Positions 9,321-17,900 are shown, counted from the stretch's first letter. The stretch: 64,000 nt of DNA from Bradyrhizobium erythrophlei (GCA_900129675.1 FSRD01000001.1:7057501-7121500), one strand, 5' to 3'. The notes: generated from the sequence alone by a model not told the origin. Translations and numbers: made by a program.

Positions 9321-9740
9321 ATGTTCGGCTTTCGACCATCACCGCCGGGCGGGCGCTCGCGCATGAGAGCCGCAAGGGCCCTCTTCATGACACACGGCAC
9401 CGAAAGAACTCCGGAGGGCCGGTCTCTCCAGCTTCTGCGGGAGTGGCTGTCGCCGAGCCAGCGGGCGCAGTTCGCGGAGAAGGGCTATTTCGAGGTCGTC
9501 GGCGGCGAGAGCGGAAGGCGCTACAGGATCCATGTCGGGGCGGTGACGAACGTGTGCGAAATCGATGAACGAGGCCGCCCGAAGGCTGGATTGTGTTTCC
9601 TGCCGATTGGCAATCTGCCGATCGGAGACGTCATGCTGGCGCAGAAGATTGCGCTCGAATGCCGCGAGAGCGGCGCGCTCGCGGTGGCCCGAAGATTCGT
9701 TCCGTACGGTTTCTCGTTCCGGCGAGCCCGGCTGCCCTGA
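9321..9740 (+). CDS. Conserved hypothetical protein paired with the preceding gene
   Basis: The 139-residue product contains 'LLREWLSPSQRAQFAEKGYF', 'VVGGESGRRYRIHVGAVTNV' and 'GDVMLAQKIALECRESGALA', a pattern seen in rhizobial proteins of unknown function. The beta-rich middle (YRIHVG, VCEIDERGRPK) suggests a small globular domain. It starts ten bases after its partner gene and probably shares its transcript. The initiator could be ATG 9321 or an ATG 15 codons in. No catalytic motif is recognised. Confidence 0.6.
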   Translation: MFGFRPSPPGGRSRMRAARALFMTHGTERTPEGRSLQLLREWLSPSQRAQFAEKGYFEVVGGESGRRYRIHVGAVTNVCEIDERGRPKAGLCFLPIGNLPIGDVMLAQKIALECRESGALAVARRFVPYGFSFRRARLP

Positions 9741-9880
9741 CGGTGCGGTACCCTCCCGAGGGGTAGCGCCCGCTTGGTAGCGAATGTTGCGTGGCCCCTG
9801 GCGACAGTGACCGCGAAGCGTACAGAGCGATTGCACACGGATCTGAAGATAGCTCTCGGGTCTCGAGGAGGACCCACGTC

Positions 9881-11050
9881 GTGAAGCGGGACTTCGACCT
9901 CATCGTCTATGGCGCGACGGGTTACACCGGCCGTCTCATCGCCGAATATCTGGCGACGTCCTATCGCGGCGACGATGCTCCGTCCTGGGCGATCGCGGGA
10001 CGCTCGACCGACAAGCTCCGGAAGGTGCGTGCCGATATCGGCGCACCAGACGATTTGCCTTTGGTTAAGGCGGATGCCGCCGAGCCGGCCAGCCTGCGTT
10101 CGATGTGCGAGCGTGCGGCTGTGATCATCACGGCGGTCGGGCCTTATCAGCTCCACGGTCCCGGGCTCGTGGCGGCCTGCGCGGCCACGGGCACGGCCTA
10201 TGTTGATCTGTGCGGCGAACCGGCTTGGATGCGGCGCATGATCGACACCCATCACGAAGAGGCGAAACGGACCGGCGCGCGCATCGTCTTCTCCTGCGGC
10301 TTCGATTCCATCCCGTTCGATCTCGGCGTCCTCACGTTGCAGGAGAAGGCGCGCGAGAAATTCGGACGCCCGGCGCGGCGGGTCAAAGCCCGCCTGCGCA
10401 AGGTGAAAGGCAGCATGTCTGGCGGCACCGCGGCGAGCGCTCAGGCGACGTTGGCCGCCGCCGCGCGCGACCCGGCCCTGATCCGGCTGCTGGCCGATCC
10501 CTTCGCGTTGACGCCGGGGTTCACCGGGCCGTCTCAGCCGTCGGGCCTCATCCCCGAATACGACCCGAGCATGAACGTGTGGCTCGTGCCGTTCCCCATG
10601 GCGCCGATCAACACCAAGAACGTGCACCGCACGAATTTCCTGTTGGGTCATCCCTACGGCACGGACTTCGTTTACGACGAGATGATGGTCGCGCCGGGAT
10701 TTGGGGAAATCGCTCGCGTGTCGACGGAGACGTTCGCCACGATGGTTTCCTTGTTCAGGACCGGCGGTCTCAAACCCGGCGCAGGCCCGACTCGGGAAGA
10801 GCGCGAGAAGGGCTTCTACGACATCCTCTTCCTGGGCGAGCTGCCGGATGGCCGACGGGTCGAAGCGGTAGTTACGGGCGACCGCGATCCGGGCTACGGC
10901 TCGACTAGCAAGATGATAGCCGAGAGCGCTCTCTGCCTCGTGCGCGACGTGCAGGGCGAGGGCGGCACCTGGACGCCGGGCGCGCTGATGGGTCCGGCGT
11001 TGCGCAAGCGTCTGAAGGAGCGCGCCGGCCTCACCTTCAGCGCGCGTTGA
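9881..11050 (+). CDS. Saccharopine-dehydrogenase-like NADP-binding oxidoreductase (paralog 1)
   Basis: I start at GTG 9881, which has GAGGAGG about 12 bases upstream, giving 389 residues (VKRDFDLIVYGATGYTGRLI). The Rossmann motif is GATGYTG. Later blocks are 'FSCGFDSIPFDLGVL', 'GGTAASAQATL', 'NVHRTNFLLG' and 'GDRDPGYGSTSKMI'. The family includes mycobacterial trans-acting enoyl reductases, so a lipid or polyketide enoyl reduction is possible but unproven; true saccharopine dehydrogenase activity is unlikely. A close paralog lies at 42828 in the same window. A group II intron remnant follows within 25 bases of the stop. Confidence 0.82.
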   Translation: MKRDFDLIVYGATGYTGRLIAEYLATSYRGDDAPSWAIAGRSTDKLRKVRADIGAPDDLPLVKADAAEPASLRSMCERAAVIITAVGPYQLHGPGLVAACAATGTAYVDLCGEPAWMRRMIDTHHEEAKRTGARIVFSCGFDSIPFDLGVLTLQEKAREKFGRPARRVKARLRKVKGSMSGGTAASAQATLAAAARDPALIRLLADPFALTPGFTGPSQPSGLIPEYDPSMNVWLVPFPMAPINTKNVHRTNFLLGHPYGTDFVYDEMMVAPGFGEIARVSTETFATMVSLFRTGGLKPGAGPTREEREKGFYDILFLGELPDGRRVEAVVTGDRDPGYGSTSKMIAESALCLVRDVQGEGGTWTPGALMGPALRKRLKERAGLTFSAR

Positions 11051-11073
11051 GGTAACGCTCGGAACTGCAGCGG

Positions 11074-11789
11074 GTTGCGCCTTGCAAGCGCGTTGAAGTC
11101 TGCCGTCTGCGACGACGGCCGCGGCAAAGCCTAGCGAGCAGCCGCGAACCGAGTCTTGCGTGGCGTCCGGTAACGGCCGTTGCGAAGCGTAGACAGGGAG
11201 GTTGTAGGCCGGAATGAAGTGAACGGGAATATGCCCCGAAATCGAACGTGATCGGAGTAGCCGACCCTGTCGCTCGAAGGGGAAGGCGGAATCGCAGGCC
11301 GCGACAACGCGAGCGGTCCGAGGTGCTCCCGGGGTTCGGTACCGCCAGCATGCAACCAAAGGAAGCAACGTGAACAAGGGAGATCCATCCGGTTCAGGCG
11401 CAACCCTATAGGACCTGCCAAGCCGAAGAGGTGAGAAGGGTCTGATGACCGGGTGGAAGTCAGACTGACTGATAGTACTCTGCGGTCGGGAGAACCGGCT
11501 ACATGGGGAAGCGGTCAGCGGTAGTTGAATTGTTCTTGGGCGACATGGGCTCCATGCAACGGGAGTTACGGCCTTCTACTCAGTGAGAAGATCAGCTGAC
11601 CATGGAAACGAAACTTGAACAGATAGCAGTGAAAGCTGTGAACCAACTGCCGAAGAGCGTGGTGCGGGAAATCCGCACGCCACGTTCTGTGGGAGCCGGG
11701 GGCGGGCGACCGCCTCCGGCGACCCGGTGGGATGGGAAACGGGGCGTTGGCCATAGGCCCCAAGCTACCGCGCCCATCCTCGACTCTAC
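11074..11789 (+). mobile_element. Group II intron lacking its reverse-transcriptase ORF
   Basis: The 5' half matches the conserved domain I text of rhizobial group II introns, including 'GAAGTCAGACTGACTGATAG' and 'TACATGGGGAAGCGGTCAGC'. A start codon at 11602 opens METKLEQIA, the usual beginning of the intron-encoded maturase, but the frame runs within about 20 codons straight into domain V at 11655-11690 (GAGCGTGG...CCACGTTC with the AGC triad). Domain VI then folds between GGATGGG and CCCATCC, with a candidate branch-point A near 11783 and a 3' end CTCTAC at about 11789. The 5' end is probably GTTGCG at 11074, a changed GUGYG. The intron cannot move by itself but could be mobilised by a maturase in trans. 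Confidence 0.8.
11655..11690 (+). ncRNA. Group II intron domain V
   Basis: The 36-nt hairpin pairs GAGCGTGG with CCACGTTC and TGCGG with CCGCA, with a two-base CG bulge and the catalytic AGC triad at 11656-11658. This is the catalytic core element by which group II introns are recognised. The stem is fully paired apart from one G-U wobble, so the RNA core itself is not decayed. Confidence 0.8.
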
Positions 11790-11876
11790 CATTGCGGACT
11801 CTTGCCCTCGCACAGAAAGCTATTAGCTCGATCTGCAAGAGCAAACGCTGTCAGATCGGTCAGGTTGCCGCGATCC

Positions 11877-11969
11877 ATGGCTGAATCCCAAGGCGCGGTG
11901 GCGCTCGGATACCGACAAATCATTATCGAGTCGTTGGAGATTTTGAAGGCCATAGAGCGCGGCGGGTGA
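11877..11969 (+). CDS. Possible 30-residue ORF
   Basis: A short frame starting at ATG 11877 (MAESQGAVALGYRQIII...) ends 'ILKAIERGG'. There is no clear ribosome-binding site and I do not recognise the peptide. It is listed only because it is helical and has ordinary codon use. It may be chance. Confidence 0.2.
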   Translation: MAESQGAVALGYRQIIIESLEILKAIERGG

Positions 11970-11983
11970 GCAGCGGGTGGAAG

Positions 11984-12004
11984 CGGCCGCTTGGCCGCTT
12001 CTTC
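11984..12004 (-). terminator. Hairpin downstream of the small secreted protein gene
   Basis: An inverted repeat GAAGCGGCC / GGCCGCTTC with a four-base loop lies a few bases beyond the minus-strand stop at 12010. A T-rich run follows it on the plus strand but not on the minus strand, so it is at best a weak terminator for this gene. Confidence 0.4.
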
Positions 12005-12009
12005 TTCCA

Positions 12010-12252
12010 TTACCCATGGTGCATCCGATGGTGACGGTGCCAACGATGTTCCATGGACGCGTTGCCGTTCCGCCAGTTGTCGCGATAGTAGCCGCCGTCG
12101 GTGTACGGATTGCCCGGTCCCAGGTTTTGGCAATTTGCATTCGGGTAGAACTGCGCGCAACAGCCGGGGTCTTCGATAACGGCTTGCGCCAGCGCGGGAG
12201 TTACGAAAGCTGCCGCGGTAAGAGCGGCGACGCCAATCAATGCGAATTTCAT
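12010..12252 (-). CDS. Small secreted hypothetical protein
   Basis: The start at 12252 is preceded by AAGGAG with good spacing; an upstream in-frame start is weaker. The product of 80 residues begins MKFALIGVAALTAAAFVTPA, a signal peptide cleaved after ALA. The mature part has three Cys ('DPGCCAQFYPNANCQNLG') and a His-rich end ('EHRWHRHHRMHHG'). Exported Cys/His-rich peptides may bind metal, but that is inference. A hairpin follows the stop. Confidence 0.65.
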   Translation of the reverse strand: MKFALIGVAALTAAAFVTPALAQAVIEDPGCCAQFYPNANCQNLGPGNPYTDGGYYRDNWRNGNASMEHRWHRHHRMHHG

Positions 12253-12640
12253 CTTGGTCTCCTTGGATAATGCGCGACGGTCGATCAACCGTCAGCGATC
12301 ATCGAACTTCTCGCCCCGGCCACATATGGCTGCCCGGCTCCGAATGGCTAACGGGAAATTTCGAAGGCAGTAATCGGAGCAGCCGATGGCACTAGCATCA
12401 GCACAGGAAAGGACGATGACGATCAGCGCGCAGGAGCGATAAATACAGACTGATGCTCTTAAGCAGGCATCGCCACAATGGCGTAATGCGCCAGCTCAGC
12501 GCGCTATTACTGCTCCCTGTGTTCTGGTTAGACGCAGCCCGCGCTGTGTGATGTATGGGAGCAGTTGGGCCTCCCGCTGACGGTCGGGAAAGAATGCTCG
12601 GCCGCGTAGCGCGTTGAAAATGCGAATTGATGGCCCGTCA
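12253..12640. other. Gene-free stretch
   Basis: I find no convincing ORF, RNA or repeat here apart from the upstream region of the small secreted protein. The sequence ends at dispersed repeat copy 3, which abuts an IS110 element. Confidence 0.5.
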
Positions 12641-12693
12641 CTTCCAAGTTTGGCACCTTTGAGACATGCCGACTGCATTGGGCAATGTCCGCT
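12641..12693 (+). repeat. Dispersed GACATGCCG repeat, copy 3
   Basis: The core TTGGCACCTTTGAGACATGC is followed by GGGCAATGTCCGCT. The repeat runs directly into the left end of the first IS110 element at 12694, so it was either the insertion target or a recombination point. Confidence 0.6.
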
Positions 12694-14215
12694 TCCGGCC
12701 TCTGATTGGAGCATGTGGTGCTCCGGGCCATCATGGATATCAGCGCGCGTGCGTTCTCGTTACCGGACAGGCCTCGAATGGACCATTTGGGTCACCAGTG
12801 TTCGCACGCGCTCGGAAGACCGATCCTCCATCTCGTCTCATCCTCTCGCAGACCTCGGCTGGAAACTGTTGATAGGGTTACGTCATCGCTTGCTCCTCAT
12901 GTCGCGCAGTTCCTTTGTTCGAGCCAAGGGCCGTTCCTTCGTCCCGGCCCGCAGAGCGTCGATCGCGTCGCGCGCAGGGGCGGTCAAGGCCGGCCGTCGT
13001 GCTTGGCTTGCGGCGGGCGCCGGCGTTGCCAGGCCGCGCCTTGACCGCGCCGAGCACGGCGCGAGGATCACGCGGGTCGGACGCCTGCATCGTCGGTCCT
13101 CGTCAGCTCGAAGGCGCGTCCTTTGGCCAGCACCGCCCAGGCGATCCGGGCAAGCTTGTTGGCGAGCGCGATCGCGAGCACGTTGTGGTGCAACCGCCTC
13201 TTGGCGGCTTCGATCCAGGATTTGAGCCCGTAACGTTCCCAGTCCTTTATCCTGACCAGCACAACCCATGCCGCCTGCACGAACAGAACGCGCAGGTAGC
13301 GATTGCCGCGCCTCGAGATTTTGCCGAGGATCGTGCGGTCTCCCGTCGAGATCTGCTTGGGCACCAGTCCGAGCCAGGCGCCGAAGTCGCGGCCTTTGGA
13401 GAATACGTCTCCAGTGCCGATCGCGGCCACCATGGCGCTCGAAATGATCGGCCCGATGCCGGGCACCGTCATCAGGCGCGAACATGCCTGATCTTGACGG
13501 GCCAGTGCTTCGATCTCGCCGGAGAGGCCATCGATACGCTGATCCAGCCGGCGCCAGTCGCCTGCCAACTCCTCGATGACATGCAACATGCGGGGCGACA
13601 GGGCATCGGTGCGCGTTGCAAGGATGGTGGGCAGCTCCTTGCGCAGGAAGCCGATCCCTTGGCGCACGGCGATCCCGCGTTCCAGCATGAAGGCGCGAAT
13701 CTGATTGATGATGCCGGTGCGTTGCGAGACCAGCCGCTCGCGCACCCGATGCAGTGCCTGCAGATCCAGTTGCTCCGCGGTCTTGGTCGCCACGAACTTC
13801 ATCGTCGGGCGCTGCACGGCTTCGGCAATCGCTTCGGCATCATTGAAGTCGTTCTTCTGTCCCTTGCTATAGGGGCGAACATATTTGGCCGGCATCAATC
13901 TGGCATCGTGACCCAGCGATGCGAGTTTGCGGCTCAGGTGATGGGCGCCGACGCAGGCTTCCATGCCGATCAGGCAAGGCGGTATATTGGCGAGCCGCGC
14001 TTCCACTTGGCCACGCGACCACTTTTGCCGCAGCACGATGGCGCCGCGCGCATCGTGGCCCACGACGTGGAACGAGTTCTTGCCGATATCGATGCCAATC
14101 ACGGCCATCGCGCTATTGAGTGTCTGGGACATGGCGTGCTCCTTGTCTTTGGCGCCCCTTGCCAGCTTCGCATGCTGGCGGGGCAGGAGCACGGCCGGAC
14201 CATCCCATTAACGGA
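12694..14215 (-). mobile_element. IS110-type element, copy 1
   Basis: The boundaries come from alignment with copy 2: both begin TCCGGCCTCTGATTGG and end at CATCCCATTA plus CGGA, each 1522 bp, offset by exactly 9049 bases. There is no terminal inverted repeat and no target duplication, as expected for IS110. The transposase start lies only about 80 bases from one end, while a 374-base non-coding stretch lies beyond its stop. That layout fits the IS1111-like subgroup, where the bridge RNA is expected on the 3' side. Confidence 0.85.
13068..14132 (-). CDS. IS110-family transposase (DEDD recombinase), copy 1
   Basis: The 354-residue product starts MSQTLNSAMAVIGIDIGKNS; in-frame sequence before this is probably leader. 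The N-terminal RuvC-like DEDD domain shows 'IGIDIGKNSFHV' and 'KNDFNDAEAIAEA'. The C-terminal transposase_20 domain shows 'VPGIGPIISSAMVAAIGTGD' and 'ISRRGNRYLRVLFVQAAW', which includes the conserved Ser. These enzymes act with a bridge RNA that recognises donor and target. Copy 2 differs at only a few residues. The copy looks intact. Confidence 0.9.
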   Translation of the reverse strand: MSQTLNSAMAVIGIDIGKNSFHVVGHDARGAIVLRQKWSRGQVEARLANIPPCLIGMEACVGAHHLSRKLASLGHDARLMPAKYVRPYSKGQKNDFNDAEAIAEAVQRPTMKFVATKTAEQLDLQALHRVRERLVSQRTGIINQIRAFMLERGIAVRQGIGFLRKELPTILATRTDALSPRMLHVIEELAGDWRRLDQRIDGLSGEIEALARQDQACSRLMTVPGIGPIISSAMVAAIGTGDVFSKGRDFGAWLGLVPKQISTGDRTILGKISRRGNRYLRVLFVQAAWVVLVRIKDWERYGLKSWIEAAKRRLHHNVLAIALANKLARIAWAVLAKGRAFELTRTDDAGVRPA

Positions 14216-14488
14216 TATTGAGCGCATCGATAGCGTAAAGTAGGAGGAGCGGCGGCGCGGCGGCGCGATGTACTGGCAACCGCATCAAGCGCGCGAGCGT
14301 CCCGCACACCTCACCAGCACGACATAGTCAGGTGGGCTGCTGGTTATTCCCCAAATCTCTCTTGTTATTTTGTCGTCGCCGACAACATACGCAGCCCGGC
14401 ACTTCCCTCTCAGCAATTTCAGCGCATCGCCGCAAGGACTGGTGCCGCGAACACTCCGTTAGCCTCCATCCTACGGCAGATTTGCTGA

Positions 14489-14992
14489 CTACTTATTTGT
14501 GGAGCTCGAACCCGTCGTTGCCGATGGCATCGGTGGAGCTTGTCGGGAAAGGCTTTGGGCCGCGATCTTCCAGTCCGAGCCTTCTTTGATCAACACACGC
14601 ATCCAGTTGCCAGTGGCGGTGTCGCCCGGCTTCAAATTCGGATTATTGCGGTAGCTCACGGTAAATGTGCCGCTGGCCAAGAGCACCTGTCCTGACGCAA
14701 GCGAACGAACGTCATTGACCTTGTTGGTCAAGTCGATGCCCATGTCGTGTACTTTCTTGGTCAACTCACCCATTTGGTCGCCGGAAGTTCTGCCGTAGAC
14801 ATCGATGCCGAAAGCGTCAGACGTGAAGAACGATGACGCGGTCTTGCTGTCTCCCTGATTGACGGCCTGCGTCCATTTCGCCACCATGGCTTCTACCGCC
14901 TGCATCGTCTGGTTGTCGGCTTGCTGCGCCTTGGCAACGGGCGCGATCGCAATGGTCAATGCCAGGATAGTCGTCGTTATGATTGGCCTCAT
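14489..14992 (-). CDS. Secreted SnoaL/DUF4440-like (NTF2-fold) protein
   Basis: The start at 14992 follows AGGAGG by a few bases. The 167-residue product has a signal peptide (MRPIITTTILALTIAIAPVA, cleaved about AKA-QQ) and an NTF2-like domain: 'VEAMVAKWTQAVNQGDSKTA', 'FFTSDAFGIDVYG' and 'EGSDWKIAAQSLSR'. Such domains form small cone-shaped pockets used as isomerases, cyclases or binding modules. The absence of recognisable catalytic residues leaves the role open. It is periplasmic by prediction. Confidence 0.75.
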   Translation of the reverse strand: MRPIITTTILALTIAIAPVAKAQQADNQTMQAVEAMVAKWTQAVNQGDSKTASSFFTSDAFGIDVYGRTSGDQMGELTKKVHDMGIDLTNKVNDVRSLASGQVLLASGTFTVSYRNNPNLKPGDTATGNWMRVLIKEGSDWKIAAQSLSRQAPPMPSATTGSSSTNK

Positions 14993-15222
14993 GTCTCCCT
15001 CCTTTTCATCTCTGATCGTGACGTAGCACTCTGAGGGATCGGCCCCGCTCCCTTCGAGAGTGGCCGCCACCGAGAACTATAGCACGCGATTGGCCCAATC
15101 GCAGCCGATCGCGTCATGACCGTGACCCAATGTATGGTCTGGGTCGCCTTACCAGGGCACCGAAGAAGCTTGTTCCGCCGATCCACGCCCTTCGTGGAGG
15201 CGCTACCCCGCCGGTTCTCTAG

Positions 15223-16654
15223 CATTACAGTTGTCGTTTTTTGAAGTGCGCGCGCTGAGCGGCAGCCTGGTGAGCTCTGCGCCAGAGTGACCATGCGATG
15301 ATGTGTGCGGGTTCGATCCGCTTTCGGGCGAGCCTGATGGCGATGCGGCGGACTTCCTGGATTGACCAACGGATCAATGACGGATTGGCGATATTTTGAG
15401 TTTTGCCGTGGTTCGGCGTTTCGTTTTTTTGGGCGGCGGCGAATTGGCGCGATGGCGGATCACCGCCATCATGGCGAAGGCGAGCATCACCAGGGAAACG
15501 TGGCGATGCCACCCATGCCAGGATCTGCTCTCGTTGTGATCGAGCCCGAACTCGTTTTTCGCGGTCTCAAAGCTGTCCTCGATCGCCCACCGATGGCCTT
15601 CGACCGCCACCAGCGTTTCGATGGACGTTCCCGCTGGACACCAGGTGGTGAAGAAGGCGAGATCGCCATCGGCGATATGACGACGGATCAGCAGACCTCG
15701 TGTCCAAAGACCATGATCAGCGCTGTAAAATTCTTCGACCTCGAGATCGGCCAATTCGAGATAGCACCAATCGTGCAGCCGCGGTCCTTTGGTTCCGGCC
15801 CCTGCCGACAGGCGTTTCCAATCGGACGCGCGCCGCGTCCGAGCGATGTCCGCGGCCTTGCCGGCGACCGATCGCCGCTTGCCCCAGGATTGAAATACAT
15901 GAGCGCTGCTGACCCCGAGCACGTAGCCTTTGCCTGCCCGGCGTAATTGCTGTTCGATATCGCCAACACCGTAGACGGTATCGCCAGCAACCCACTTGAA
16001 TGGTACAGACGCGGCTATGGCGCGTGCGATCATGCTCGTTGCAAGCTTTGGCTTGGTCGCAAAGCCGACACCGGGAGGCACATATGCGGCTTCCAGACGA
16101 TCTGGATCGTCGGTCCATTCCTTCGGAAGATACAGCGCGCGATCGATGAACGCATGACCGTGGCGCGACACGTAGGCGGCGAAGACGCCGATCTGGCAGT
16201 TCGTGATCTTGCCGGCGGAACCAGTGTATTGCCGCGCCACCCCGCACGACGCCTTGCCTTGCTTGAGAAAGCCGGTCTCGTCGATCACGAGCACCGCATC
16301 GTCATCCGCCAAATGCTCGATGACATAATCGCGGACGATATCGCGCAGACCATCAGCATCCCAATCCCTGCGACCCAGGATCGCCTGTTGCCGCCAAGGC
16401 CCGGGATCGCCAGCTGCCTCCGCGCGCATCCAACCGGTCTTGCGTTGCTCATCTCCGAGCAGGCTTTCCAGAAACAAGCCTGCATTCCTCGCAACACGAT
16501 CTTGATTGAACAACGGACGTATCCGCTTCTTGATTTCACGAAGCGACGCCGCCCACAGCGCAAGCGTCTCTTCAATCGACGCTGGCTGCGTCCACGATCT
16601 TCGAATCATGGTTGCCCATGGATTCAGAAACTTGCATAAAAGGCAACTGTAGTG
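15223..16654 (-). mobile_element. IS701-type element with CTAG target duplication
   Basis: The element is 1432 bp. Its ends are imperfect inverted repeats (CATTACAGTTG at 15223, and its counterpart CACTACAGTTG read from 16654 on the minus strand). The tetranucleotide CTAG lies directly outside both ends (15219-15222 and 16655-16658), a duplication of the length typical of the IS701 family. Confidence 0.85.
15225..16609 (-). pseudogene. IS701-family transposase with late frameshift
   Basis: The frame from MIRRSWTQPASIEETLALWA carries the DDE-type core of the family ('VLVIDETGFLKQGK', 'WVAGDTVYG', 'WAIEDSFETAKNEFGLDHNE'). It stops early at 15374 after 'AKLKISPIRH'. The genuine C-terminus 'SLIRWSIQEVRRIAIRLARK...ahiiAWSLWRRAHQAAA' follows in the next frame to 15225, so a single base was lost near 15376. 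The first 411 residues include the whole catalytic region, but activity is doubtful without the last 50 residues. Confidence 0.8.
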
Positions 16655-16658
16655 CTAG

Positions 16659-16977
16659 CGCGGGATGTCCGTTCGTGGCACCAACCGGACCAACCGCGCC
16701 GGTCTGATCACGTCCGTTGATCGGGTAGATCGGAAATGGCTGGCAGAGGGTCGAAACGGCGCTTTTGACCCGGAGCGGTCGTTGATCGCCGGTCATTCGG
16801 AATGCCTGGCTGAAACCAAGCGGTCATGCGATTGCAACGCAGTTACTCTCTCCGACGTCCATCCGTCGCATAGTATATGCCGGCAGTTGCTCACAAGCCC
16901 GACTCGATGTAACTTAACTCTTACAATTTTGACTTGAGCTTTGTTGAAGACGATTTTTTCACTTTTTTAATAGCTCA
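16659..16977. other. Gene-free stretch with a degenerate repeat tail
   Basis: No ORF is convincing. Positions 16715-16800 ('TTTTGACCCGGAGCGGTCGT' and surroundings) resemble the downstream tail of the dispersed GACATGCCG repeat at 23790 and near 900. The rest is AT-richer than its neighbours just before 16978 and may hold that gene's promoter. Confidence 0.4.
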
Positions 16978-17184
16978 ATGATGGGTCAGGAAACCAGCAG
17001 ATTTCTTGTCGGCACTCGCTTCAAGATGAGTGAGCTTGGAGCCGTTCGATGCCCAGAGCTGGCTGACCGGGGCGGCATCGTTGTCGACGTCAGCCCTCGT
17101 ACCACCGGCGTCACCGTGCTGTTCGATGGCACCAAAAGACCAACTGTCCTGCACATGGATTTTATATCTCCGGTCTCGGAGTGA
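16978..17184 (+). CDS. Small conserved hypothetical protein
   Basis: The 68-residue product starts MMGQETSRFLVGTRFKMSEL and has a compact beta pattern, 'DRGGIVVDVSPRTTGVTVLF' then 'VLHMDFISP', reminiscent of KOW/SH3-like small folds. I recall similar Bradyrhizobium proteins of unknown function. The upstream region is unusually AT-rich, as a promoter would be. The gene at 17240 follows in the same direction. Confidence 0.55.
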   Translation: MMGQETSRFLVGTRFKMSELGAVRCPELADRGGIVVDVSPRTTGVTVLFDGTKRPTVLHMDFISPVSE

Positions 17185-17239
17185 CGGATTTGGGAACCGA
17201 TAGGCATATCGCCACATCGCTATCCATAGGTGATGGTGC

Positions 17240-17434
17240 ATGAAGCTTTCAAAACCTCGCGAATGGACCGACCAGGAGACACGGCGATTGACAGCTTTCG
17301 CGCGTCAGAAAGTGGGGGCTGGCCAGATAGCCCACGCACTTGGCCGCTATTTCTCATCGGTAAGAAAAAAGGCAGGCGAACTGGGCTTGCTTCTCTCCAA
17401 ATCGAACAATGGCGCGCAAGCGCGTGGAAAGTGA
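17240..17434 (+). CDS. Small SANT/GcrA-like helix-turn-helix protein
   Basis: The 64-residue product reads MKLSKPREWTDQETRRLTAF, then 'GAGQIAHALGRYFSSVRKKA' and 'GELGLLL'. This is a Myb/SANT- or GcrA-like three-helix DNA-binding pattern with little else, so a small transcription factor or nucleoid protein is likely. It lies 55 bases after the previous small gene and may be co-transcribed. Confidence 0.6.
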   Translation: MKLSKPREWTDQETRRLTAFARQKVGAGQIAHALGRYFSSVRKKAGELGLLLSKSNNGAQARGK

Positions 17435-17503
17435 AACAGCCTCCTTCTTGCGCGAGTGTCGGCGCGATACGGGCGAATCGTGCAGCCGAACAAATTCGAG
17501 CTT

Positions 17504-17612
17504 GTGTGTACCGAAAACCTCTTCCGAGTGTAATGCCGCGTTGGAATCGTCTAAGCTGGCGGGATGATTGGCCTGTTCTGCTTCGCTCTGGTCGTCCTGG
17601 CCTCGTCCACGG
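17504..17612 (+). mobile_element. Left-end remnant of the rve-type IS
   Basis: The sequence starts GTGTGTACCGAAAACC and continues through the non-coding leader to a start codon and about 17 transposase codons (MIGLFCFALVVLASS), then departs from the complete copies. The rest of the element is missing. It is followed within about 35 bases by the first copy of the RNA-like repeat. Confidence 0.8.
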
Positions 17613-17645
17613 CGCTCCGGCGGTCTGTTCGGCGCCCTTGCCGCG

Positions 17646-17900
17646 GGGTCGCTACACAGCCGCAAGGGCAAGGGCGTCCAGATTGTCGGGGAAGCGAGGC
17701 CCGCGCGATGGCGATTGGCGGTCAATTAGAAAAACCCCGCCAGAGAGGGCAGTCCCCGGCGAGGTTTTTCTCTTACTGCGCCCCACTGAGAATAGGTGCG
17801 CAGGGGAGTATGTGCCTTGCACCTTACAGGAAACTGACGCGTAGTTTACGAGGCCCCCAAATATCGCAGCGTCGCTAGCAATGGTGTCCAACAAGTTAAG
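17646..17900 (-). ncRNA. Candidate non-coding RNA repeat, copy A
   Basis: About 255 bases are repeated at 28337-28600, with a sharp shared edge at ACAAGTTAAG. Read on the minus strand, the conserved block ends in a hairpin (AACCTCGCC / GGCGGGGTT, 17732-17767) followed by TTTTTCTAA, an intrinsic terminator. A second hairpin (TGCGCACC / GGGGCGCA) lies inside. An 80-residue minus-strand ORF exists, but eight of nine differences between copies would change its protein, so the RNA or DNA rather than a protein seems conserved. Confidence 0.5.
17732..17767. terminator. Bidirectional intrinsic terminator in repeat copy A
   Basis: The inverted repeat AAACCCCGCC / GGCGAGGTTT is flanked by an A-run on the left and a T-run on the right, so it could end transcripts from either side. 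Confidence 0.65.

Noticed and set aside
12915..14243. A 442-codon plus-strand frame opposite the IS110 transposase (and its twin at 21964-23367)
   Set aside because: It is the GC-rich antisense shadow of a well-conserved transposase and shows no family pattern of its own.
17652..17894. An 80-residue minus-strand protein (MLDTIASDAAIFGGLV...) shared by both RNA-like repeats
   Set aside because: Almost every difference between the two copies changes the amino acid, so the ORF is not under protein-level constraint and is best viewed as a by-product of a conserved RNA or DNA.
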